The position numbers and the translations under genes were made by a program. DNA of 64,000 nucleotides from Shewanella acanthi (lineage in GTDB: Bacteria > Pseudomonadota > Gammaproteobacteria > Enterobacterales > Shewanellaceae): positions 3,348,001-3,412,000 of the forward strand of contig NZ_CP080413.1 in the NCBI RefSeq assembly GCF_019457475.1. The letters are read 5' to 3'. This document shows, one piece after another, positions 57,500-64,000 of the stretch. The notes under the pieces are model-generated. The model saw only the letters and a program-made list of their open reading frames with translations, was not told the DNA's origin and searched no databases. Position 1 is the first letter of the stretch. Each line of letters starts with the position of its first letter.

Positions 57500-58159
57500 A
57501 TGGCACTAACTAGAGAACAATTGGCGATGCGCGTCGCCCAAGAACTCCAAGACGGTTACTACGTTAACCTCGGTATCGGCATTCCAACGCTCGTGGCCAA
57601 CTATATTCCCGAAGGAATTGAGGTAATGCTGCAGTCTGAAAATGGTCTCCTCGGTATGGGGCCTTTCCCGACACCCGATGAAGTAGATGCCGATTTAATC
57701 AATGCAGGCAAACAAACCGTGACTATGGCAACGGGGGCGGCAGTATTCGACTCGGCGGAATCCTTTGCCATGATCCGTGGCGGCCATGTGGACTTAACCG
57801 TGCTAGGCGCCTTCGAGGTCGATACCCAAGGCAATATCGCTTCCTATATGATCCCAGGCAAACTGATTAAGGGTATGGGCGGCGCGATGGATTTGGTGGC
57901 AGGTGCCGACAATATTATCGTCACTATGACCCATGCTTCTAAGCATGGTGAATCTAAGCTGTTAACCCATTGCACCCTGCCATTAACGGGTAAGGGTTGC
58001 ATTAAGAAGGTGCTCACAGATCTCGCCTTTATCGAAATCAAAGAAGGTAAATTCCATCTGCTTGAGCGCGCCCCGGGGGTGAGTGTCGAGGAGATTATTA
58101 AACTCACGGCGGGTGAATTAGTGGTACCTGAGCATGTGCCCGAGATGGTGTTTAGCTAA
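57500..58159 (+). CDS. scoB: 3-oxoacid CoA-transferase subunit B
   Basis: A 219-residue beta subunit of the same transferase. The catalytic Glu lies in the SENGLLGMGP motif; GIGIPTLVANY and the C-terminal GELVVPEHVPEM are also typical. AGGAA precedes the ATG. It closes the scoAB operon and is followed by a terminator shared with convergent metE. Confidence 0.95.
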   Translation: MALTREQLAMRVAQELQDGYYVNLGIGIPTLVANYIPEGIEVMLQSENGLLGMGPFPTPDEVDADLINAGKQTVTMATGAAVFDSAESFAMIRGGHVDLTVLGAFEVDTQGNIASYMIPGKLIKGMGGAMDLVAGADNIIVTMTHASKHGESKLLTHCTLPLTGKGCIKKVLTDLAFIEIKEGKFHLLERAPGVSVEEIIKLTAGELVVPEHVPEMVFS

Positions 58160-58179
58160 ACATTATCAACAGTGAAAAT

Positions 58180-58204
58180 GGGATACCTAGGTATCCCTTT
58201 TTTA
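58180..58204. terminator. Terminator between scoB and metE
   Basis: An 18-base palindrome (GGGATACCTAGGTATCCC, 58180-58197) is followed by seven T residues on the plus strand and flanked by AAAA on the left, so it may work both ways. Confidence 0.85.
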
Positions 58205-58282
58205 TGTCACCCGTAGCTTAAAAACTGAGCTTCGCTACTGCCACTTTGCTTGGAGAGCAAACTCAGCGCTAACCTCTGTTAT

Positions 58283-60553
58283 TTAAGCCAACCGACGACG
58301 CAGCTCACGGCTAGCCTCAACCATGTTTTTTAAGGCGGGCTCCACCTCGGCCCAAGTGCGGGTCTTTAAACCGCAGTCGGGATTGACCCAAAGCTGTCTT
58401 GGAGGAATTTTCTGCGCCGCCTTCTCGATTAACTGCACCATAGCGGCCACCGTCGGGATATTCGGGGAATGGATATCGTAAACCCCAGGGCCGATTTCAT
58501 TTGGATATGCAAAATCCTCAAAGGCATTGAGCAGCTCCATCCGAGAACGCGAGGTTTCGATGGTAATCACGTCGGCATCCATTGCGGCAATGGCCGCGAT
58601 AGTGTCGTTAAACTCGCTGTAACACATATGGGTATGAATTTGGGTTTCATCCACAACGCCGGCCGCACTCAGCTTAAAGGCTTTCACCGCCCAGTCTAAG
58701 TAAGCTTGCCAGTCGCTTTGCTTAAGCGGCAGACCTTCACGAAATGCGGGCTCATCGATTTGAATAATGCCAATCCCTGCATTCTGTAAATCCACCACTT
58801 CATCACGAATCGCCAGTGCCAATTGGGTCGCAATGGTATCTCGACTAATATCTTCACGGGCAAAGGACCAATGCAGAATCGTCACTGGACCTGTTAACAT
58901 GCCCTTGACGGGCTTATCCGTGAGACTCTGTGCAAACACCGCCCAATCCACAGTCATCGCCTTTGGACGACTCACATCACCATAAATCAACGGTGGTTTG
59001 ACGCAGCGGGAACCATAACTCTGTACCCACCCCTGTAGGGTAAAACCAACACCTTCGAGTTTCTCACCGAAGTATTCCACCATGTCATTACGCTCGGCTT
59101 CACCGTGCACTAATACATCGATGCCGAGTTTAAGCTGGCAGTTAATGGTATCGCGGGTAACCTGCTGTAATTGCTCTGTATATTGCGTATCGTTAAGCTC
59201 ACCCTTGCGCCAGCGGCTACGCAGCCCACGAATTGCCGGCGTTTGTGGGAAAGAACCTATGGTAGTCGTTGGCAATAATGGCAGGCGATACTTACGCTGC
59301 TGCACGGCTTGCCGAACGCTAAAATCACTGCGGCGTTGATAATCGTTCTGAGTCAGCGCCTTAACCCTTGCGATTACCCTATTGTCCGCCGCTAATGCTT
59401 TTGCTTCACGGCGCGCGGTGCATTGAGCAATAATCTCCATGGCCGCCTTAGAGTCGCCATCCTGCAACAATAAACGCACCTTCGCCAGCTCATCGAGTTT
59501 TTGCTTAGCAAAGGCCAGTTGCTGTCTAAGCGCTGGAGCCAGTTTTGTTTCAGCATCCAAATCCACAGGGCTATGCAGTAGTGAGCAAGAAGTTCCAATC
59601 CACAGGCGCGATCCTAAATCACGTGCGATAGCACCAATCCGTTGCGCAATCTCGTCAACTTCGGCCGCCCATACATTTCGACCGTTTACCACCCCGAGCG
59701 AGAGAATTTGATCTTGCCCTAAGGCGTTGGCAAATAAAGGAAGTTGCTCTGGCGCCGTTACTAAATCGAGATGTAACCCAGCTACGGGTAATCGCGAGAC
59801 TAAGCCCTGATGATGGGCAATGCTGCCGTAGTAGCTGGTGAGTAAAATTTTCACCTTGGCAGTTTTAACTGCCTCATAAGCATCGGTGATGGCGTCTTGC
59901 CACTCTTTAGTTAATTCCAATGCCAGAATGGGCTCTTCGAGCTGCACCCAAGTCACACCAAGGGCTGAGAAACGCTCAAGAATGTCAGTATAAGTCTTTA
60001 ATAAATTTGGTAATAAACTCAGCTTATCGAAGTCCTGACCCACGGTTTTACTTAAATACAAGTAGCTGACTGGCCCAAGTAGCGCAGGCTTTGGTTGATA
60101 GCCTAATGCCTTCGCCTCTGCGACTTCATCGAAGAGCTGTTCATAGGCGATAGAAAACACCTGCCCCGCCGACAACTCAGGTACTAAGTAGTGGTAGTTA
60201 GTATTGAAATACTTTGTCATTTCAGAGGCTGGAGCATCCTGCCCCGTTGGCGCGCGGCCACGGGCTACGCGAAATAAGGTATCGAGATCGATAGGACCAT
60301 CGCCACGGTGACGCGCAGGAATAGCATTTAAGGTTGCACTGAGGGTGAGCACTTGATCGTAAAAGGCAAAATCCCCCACAACCACCTGCTCAACACCCGC
60401 CTCGGCCTGCCATTGCCAGTGGCGTTGACGCAGAGTTGCAGCCTGTGCCAGCAACTGCGTCTGTGTGCTTTCCCCACGCCAGTATTTCTCTAAGGCAAAT
60501 TTTAATTCACGACGACGCCCGATACGGGGAAACCCCAGACAATTTAATTGCAT
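58283..60553 (-). CDS. metE: Cobalamin-independent methionine synthase
   Basis: A 756-residue cytoplasmic enzyme that methylates homocysteine from 5-methyltetrahydrofolate (triglutamate) without B12; E. coli MetE has 753. The N-terminal GFPRIGRRRELK and C-terminal zinc-binding segments (HMCYSEF and NPDCGLKTR) plus QIDEPAFREGLP are conserved. The open frame extends upstream, but ATG 60553 with GGAAG before it matches the family start. It is divergent from metR, with MetJ-type boxes between, so control by MetJ and MetR is expected. Confidence 0.97.
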   Translation of the reverse strand: MQLNCLGFPRIGRRRELKFALEKYWRGESTQTQLLAQAATLRQRHWQWQAEAGVEQVVVGDFAFYDQVLTLSATLNAIPARHRGDGPIDLDTLFRVARGRAPTGQDAPASEMTKYFNTNYHYLVPELSAGQVFSIAYEQLFDEVAEAKALGYQPKPALLGPVSYLYLSKTVGQDFDKLSLLPNLLKTYTDILERFSALGVTWVQLEEPILALELTKEWQDAITDAYEAVKTAKVKILLTSYYGSIAHHQGLVSRLPVAGLHLDLVTAPEQLPLFANALGQDQILSLGVVNGRNVWAAEVDEIAQRIGAIARDLGSRLWIGTSCSLLHSPVDLDAETKLAPALRQQLAFAKQKLDELAKVRLLLQDGDSKAAMEIIAQCTARREAKALAADNRVIARVKALTQNDYQRRSDFSVRQAVQQRKYRLPLLPTTTIGSFPQTPAIRGLRSRWRKGELNDTQYTEQLQQVTRDTINCQLKLGIDVLVHGEAERNDMVEYFGEKLEGVGFTLQGWVQSYGSRCVKPPLIYGDVSRPKAMTVDWAVFAQSLTDKPVKGMLTGPVTILHWSFAREDISRDTIATQLALAIRDEVVDLQNAGIGIIQIDEPAFREGLPLKQSDWQAYLDWAVKAFKLSAAGVVDETQIHTHMCYSEFNDTIAAIAAMDADVITIETSRSRMELLNAFEDFAYPNEIGPGVYDIHSPNIPTVAAMVQLIEKAAQKIPPRQLWVNPDCGLKTRTWAEVEPALKNMVEASRELRRRLA

Positions 60554-60653
60554 ATTCCATCTTCCTTTATTTGAGAACAACATAATTCAGCTCATTTCTA
60601 TCCCGTCTATGACCCCGCCACTTTTCAGCATGAAATCTGGATAAAATGACAAT

Positions 60654-60677
60654 AGGCGTCTGGACGTCTAGAAGTTT
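60654..60677. promoter_or_regulatory. Tandem MetJ met boxes between metE and metR
   Basis: Three contiguous 8-base units: AGGCGTCT (60654), GGACGTCT (60662) and AGAAGTTT (60670). Against the met-box consensus AGACGTCT they differ at one, one and two positions. MetJ binds two or more adjacent boxes, so this is a good operator for methionine repression of metE and perhaps metR. Confidence 0.75.
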
Positions 60678-60725
60678 ATTGTGATAGTCTCTGTATCAGC
60701 AACCGAATTGATTTCAAGCGCAATA

Positions 60726-60738
60726 TGAGCAAATTTCA
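60726..60738. promoter_or_regulatory. MetR-like half-palindrome near metR
   Basis: TGAGCAAATTTCA fits the MetR consensus TGAA-N5-TTCA with one mismatch. It lies 12 bases before the metR start, where binding could be autoregulatory. A short motif, so chance is quite possible. Confidence 0.35.
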
Positions 60739-60750
60739 CTTGGAGTAGTC

Positions 60751-61656
60751 ATGATTGAATTAAGACACCTGCGAACTTTAATGGCACTAAAGGAAAGTGG
60801 CAGCCTTGCAGGGGCGGCCAAGAAACGCTTTGTCACTCAATCGGCGCTCTCCCATCAAATTAAAGAATTAGAGCAACGCATTAATTCGCCAATTTTTGTG
60901 CGTAAGAGTAAACCGCTTTCTTTTACTCAAGAGGGTGCGCGCCTGCTGCACTTGGCAGAGGAAATCTTGCCAAAAGTGTTTGAAACCGAATCGGATTTAA
61001 AGAACGGCCTAGATAACGAAATTAATCAACTCAGAGTCGGCATTGAATGCCACAGCTGTTTTCGCTGGCTAATGCCGGTGATGGAAAAATTCAAACAGCT
61101 CTACCCAGAAGCCGAGTTGGATTTATCGAGCCGCCACCTGTTCGACTCCCTTAACGCCCTCGAAATGGGTGAGCTGGATATAGTGTTGACCTCGGATCCT
61201 GTGCCTGGACATTCGCTTGCCTATCAGCACTTATTTGATTTTGAAGTAAAACTAGTTGTTGCCAAGGATCATCCACTGGCACATGAGGCCTATGTTACCC
61301 CTAAACAATTAGCCCAGTTACCCATCATCAGCTACCCAGTGCCGCTTGAGCGCTTGGATCTCTATCGTCACTTTTTAGAGCCCGCAGGGGTCGAAGCTGG
61401 CGAGCAAAAGACCTGCGACCTCACCATGATGTTACTGCAGCGTATCGCCTGTAAAGACGGTATCGCTGCGCTACCAAATTGGTCAATTAATGAAGGACAT
61501 GGTCTCAGTCTGAGCTTGGTAAAACTCGGGCAGGAGGGCTTAAAACGGCCACTCTTTGGCGCCTATCGCCGTGGCAGTACCAATTCGGCACTGGTGCAAA
61601 AATGGCTGCAATTGGTCACAAGTTCAGGCGCAACCTATCAGCAAAAAACTAATTGA
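60751..61656 (+). CDS. metR: LysR-family activator MetR
   Basis: A 301-residue LysR-type regulator with N-terminal helix-turn-helix (about 3-62; GSLAGAAKKRFVTQSALSHQIKELE) and an effector domain that in MetR binds homocysteine. The N-terminus MIELRHLRTL and divergence from metE identify it as MetR, the activator of metE and other methionine genes. GGAG precedes the ATG. A strong terminator follows. Confidence 0.95.
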   Translation: MIELRHLRTLMALKESGSLAGAAKKRFVTQSALSHQIKELEQRINSPIFVRKSKPLSFTQEGARLLHLAEEILPKVFETESDLKNGLDNEINQLRVGIECHSCFRWLMPVMEKFKQLYPEAELDLSSRHLFDSLNALEMGELDIVLTSDPVPGHSLAYQHLFDFEVKLVVAKDHPLAHEAYVTPKQLAQLPIISYPVPLERLDLYRHFLEPAGVEAGEQKTCDLTMMLLQRIACKDGIAALPNWSINEGHGLSLSLVKLGQEGLKRPLFGAYRRGSTNSALVQKWLQLVTSSGATYQQKTN

Positions 61657-61666
61657 ATTTAAGATC

Positions 61667-61693
61667 AAAAAAGCCTGCGATTGCAGGCTTTTT
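61667..61693. terminator. Terminator between metR and the HDOD gene
   Basis: AAAAAGCCTGC and GCAGGCTTTTT form an 11-bp stem with a GATT loop; symmetric A/T flanks allow bidirectional use. Confidence 0.9.
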
Positions 61694-61714
61694 ACGTTTA
61701 AGCGGATAAGACAC

Positions 61715-62443
61715 TTAAAGCGGGTTGAGCAGCATGCCACGTTTAGACAATACACGGCGCAGGATTAATCCCGGTGAATTGGCATTACGGGTCTGACGCA
61801 GGTTATGGGCTATCATAAATTCCTGACGCAGATCCTGATCCAAATCTAAGGCTTCGAAGGCTTCAATCGTCAGCGTCTGTTGCTGATTATCGATCAAGGT
61901 TTTAATCACGCTCAAGGGGAAGGATTCTTCCGAACTGGCATTTAAGTAGGCAAAGGCGGTTAACGCGATGATCTGACCGAATACGCTAAACAGTGCCAAG
62001 GTTTGCACCTCGTCGGCATCCACCTTGATATCCGGCATATCGATTAGGCTATCTACCGCATCGGTGGCAATATTTTCTGTCAGTTTCCAATATCCCTGAA
62101 CCAACTTCTTATAGGGTTGAGGTAATTCATCCAAGCGCTCTCTTAAATAGAAAGTAAACGCATAGCGGTAGATGTTCACTTGACCTAAACGGATCAAGGC
62201 ATCCTTCAAAGAACGTGATTTGGGATTCACCACACCAGAGGCTTGCGCCGAGTTGCTACGCATCAGCATGTGAGCAGCAAGAGCCGGATCGCTCGATACG
62301 ATATCGATAACATTACGAATATCGCCCTCCGCGAGGATCGCCTTTTTGAGTGGAATTAAGATCCCACGGCGACCAATCACTTGCTCTTCATTCGCAATGA
62401 TGGCTCTCACTTGAGTAAAAACCTGTTGCTCAAGATCTGTCAT
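61715..62443 (-). CDS. HDOD-domain protein
   Basis: A 242-residue cytoplasmic protein. The core (about 20-200) fits the HDOD fold, a catalytically inactive HD-like signalling domain: VIDIVSSDPALAAHMLMRSNSA, then DALIRLGQVNIYRYAF and the LFSVFGQIIALTAFAY helix. The metal-binding HD pair is absent. Such proteins act in regulation of motility or stress signalling, but the role here is unknown. It is convergent with metR. Confidence 0.8.
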   Translation of the reverse strand: MTDLEQQVFTQVRAIIANEEQVIGRRGILIPLKKAILAEGDIRNVIDIVSSDPALAAHMLMRSNSAQASGVVNPKSRSLKDALIRLGQVNIYRYAFTFYLRERLDELPQPYKKLVQGYWKLTENIATDAVDSLIDMPDIKVDADEVQTLALFSVFGQIIALTAFAYLNASSEESFPLSVIKTLIDNQQQTLTIEAFEALDLDQDLRQEFMIAHNLRQTRNANSPGLILRRVLSKRGMLLNPL

Positions 62444-62816
62444 AAGACGCTTTATACCTATTAATTAGCATTAAGATAATTCGATTTGCGCTCACATCAT
62501 ACCCAATCTGCAAAGAATTTCAGCCCTCAGACAAAGATTAATTTAACCCTTTCAAGGGCAGTAAGGCGATTTAACCTCGATGGCCTTACCTTAGGCACGT
62601 ATCCAGCAACCCAATTTGAGTACAAAGGCGTGTGAGCAGTGGGCCGATACAGAGTGAACTATAGCACTAGCAATCACTTAGCCCATAAACACTATAGGGT
62701 TAAGTGATACAGAATTCATCCCCTAAAAAGCGATTTATGCGACAGTTTGAAGAGATTTTTTCAAGGGGATAAAAATTAGCCACTCAATGATGAGTGGCTA
62801 ATCGATGGTGCAGATT
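62444..62816. other. Intergenic region between HDOD and TonB receptor genes
   Basis: 373 bases with the terminator of the receptor gene at its right end and the HDOD promoter at the left. CCCTTTCAAGGG near 62552 is a small palindrome. No gene or RNA was recognised. Confidence 0.5.
62770..62802 (-). terminator. Terminator of the partial TonB receptor gene
   Basis: ATTAGCCACTCA at 62775-62786 pairs with TGAGTGGCTAAT at 62791-62802 (12-bp stem, 4-base loop); on the minus strand it is followed by a run of T. Confidence 0.88.
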
Positions 62817-64000
62817 TTAGAAGCGATAACCGAGTGTCAGACGCACATCGCGGCCACGGCCAGAGTAATAGCTGTCTCCCCAATCGCCACCAAAGTAACC
62901 TGAGCTAACATAGTCCTTATCCAGCAAGTTATCGACTCTCAAACTCGCCTGCCAAGCATCACGCTGATAATTAACGGCGGCATTTGCAAGCACATAACCA
63001 CCGAGTTTTTGCCCCTCATTGGCATTATCACCCTCGATAAAACGCTCACCGGTATACACTGCCTCGGTAAACAGTTGGAAATGCTCAGCAAAATCAAGGC
63101 TCAAATAGCCACGACCAGAATGCTCCGCCACCCAAGAAAGCTTGTTGCCATCGTTAAGCCCAGCGGTAAATTCGGCATCCACATAGTGGTATTCGAGTCC
63201 GACTAACCAAGCGTTAGCAAGTTGCCAATCCCAATCCACACTCGCACCGTAACGGCGAGATGCATCGGCATTCACATTAGCCCCAAGGAACGTCCCCCCC
63301 GTGGGTGTATTGGCACTCGGATCGAAGACAATTTCATCCTTAAGATCCAATTGATACAAACTCAGCTTTAGGGTTTGGCTTTGACCAATCCAATCCCAAC
63401 CCGCTTCATAGGATTCACCTGTCTGGGGTTTAAGTCCATAGACATCGCTTGGGGTATAGGCCTGTTCATCTACTTTGGCAAAGCGGAAATTTTGATCGTA
63501 ACGAATATAGAATCGCTGCTCGGCGTTAGGACGATAGTTAAGGCCAAATTCTAGGGCGCTGGCATCTTCATCTAAATCGATACCATTAGGATAAGCCGCG
63601 CCATCGACAAGCTCATCACTCACTTCAGCGTAACGTCCGCCCACCACGTAATTGAGTGTTTGGCTAAGCGGCACTGTCGCCTGTAGATAGACACTTTGTA
63701 GCCGCTGTTCATTACTACGCGCCGAGCTGTGAAATTCCGCCTTGCCACGACTGATATCAAGGCCAGTCACCAGATTAAGCTCGCCCTGACGCGTGGTGTA
63801 ATGACCTACGGCTTTTGGGCTAAACATCAGTAATGAACGGGTGTTACGGCTGTTTGTTCCCCAGTTTAGGGAAGTGACTAAGGTGTCGCTGTAATCCACA
63901 TCGGCCTGCAGCGACCAATGTTGGTTGAGCTGATGCTGGTATGCCGAGCGCAGCGCCGTGGTCATCTGGTGCACGTACTCGCTGCTATTCCATGAAAAAC
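62817..64000 (-). CDS. TonB-dependent outer-membrane receptor, C-terminal part
   Basis: The reading frame is open from the window end, so the N-terminus (signal, TonB box, plug) lies outside. The visible 394 or so residues are beta-barrel strands with alternating hydrophobic and aromatic residues and the classical C-terminus ending in Phe (RDVRLTLGYRF). Segments such as YEAGWDW, the NLLDKDYVSSGYFGG block and the RGYLSLDF strand recall catecholate siderophore and heme receptor barrels, but the ligand cannot be given. No Fur box can be checked because the promoter is not in view. Confidence 0.9.
   Translation of the reverse strand, partial: FSWNSSEYVHQMTTALRSAYQHQLNQHWSLQADVDYSDTLVTSLNWGTNSRNTRSLLMFSPKAVGHYTTRQGELNLVTGLDISRGKAEFHSSARSNEQRLQSVYLQATVPLSQTLNYVVGGRYAEVSDELVDGAAYPNGIDLDEDASALEFGLNYRPNAEQRFYIRYDQNFRFAKVDEQAYTPSDVYGLKPQTGESYEAGWDWIGQSQTLKLSLYQLDLKDEIVFDPSANTPTGGTFLGANVNADASRRYGASVDWDWQLANAWLVGLEYHYVDAEFTAGLNDGNKLSWVAEHSGRGYLSLDFAEHFQLFTEAVYTGERFIEGDNANEGQKLGGYVLANAAVNYQRDAWQASLRVDNLLDKDYVSSGYFGGDWGDSYYSGRGRDVRLTLGYRF

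Noticed and set aside
42479..58159. Mobile element or integron carrying the PHB locus
   Set aside because: No transposase, integrase, terminal repeats or tRNA target was found; only the efflux-gene scar suggests a replacement.

Overview
The window reads as a chromosomal segment of a marine or aquatic gammaproteobacterium, most likely a Shewanella of the S. oneidensis / MR-4 / ANA-3 group. This is inferred from the proteins and the gene order (serA, ygfZ, an ABC/AttH operon, napDA-napB, a second EF-G, a fused acetyl-CoA-carboxylase-like protein, endA-rsmE-gshB, metE/metR), not from a marker gene. No rRNA, tRNA, CRISPR or insertion sequence was recognised.

Layout. 0-3.3 kb: a DUF2238 membrane protein, serA and ygfZ. 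3.4-11.6 kb (minus strand): an AGCS symporter behind a tandem glycine riboswitch, then a very large hybrid histidine kinase with five PAS domains and an HD-GYP response regulator, probably a c-di-GMP control pair. 11.8-16.3 kb: an FtsX-type ABC transporter with an AttH/CrtC-like lipoprotein. 16.3-19.9 kb: a periplasmic nitrate reductase locus (napD, napA, napB) with CRP-like and NarP-like sites upstream, no napC/E/F/G/H, and possible operon remnants between napA and napB. 20.2-30 kb: second EF-G, a GGDEF sensor, the AccADCB-type fusion and a divergent LysR regulator. 30.3-41.5 kb: a secreted pyroglutamyl-peptidase-like protein whose catalytic Cys position is Ser, SprT-like, endA, rsmE, gshB, an alkaline phosphatase, rsmC, a DUF342 protein, a small unknown and an M50 protease. 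41.6-42.2 kb: the broken C-terminal third of an outer-membrane efflux gene.

42.5-58.2 kb is the most striking part. It looks like a complete polyhydroxybutyrate (PHB) / 3-hydroxybutyrate utilisation locus. It holds a multidomain secreted PHB depolymerase with thrombospondin-3 repeats and a C-terminal PHB-binding domain, a second secreted PHB-depolymerase-family esterase, a TonB-dependent receptor, an MFS transporter with an HSL-family esterase, 3-hydroxybutyrate dehydrogenase, both subunits of 3-oxoacid CoA-transferase, a LuxR-type response regulator and a CbrA/CrbS-like hybrid kinase with a sodium-symporter domain. The proposed flow is polymer to oligomers (outside), uptake (TonB receptor, MFS), 3-hydroxybutyrate, acetoacetate, acetoacetyl-CoA. 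A 14-bp inverted repeat sits between the divergent bdhA and scoAB genes.

58.3-64 kb: metE and divergent metR with tandem MetJ-type boxes between them, an HDOD protein, and a TonB-dependent receptor cut by the window end.
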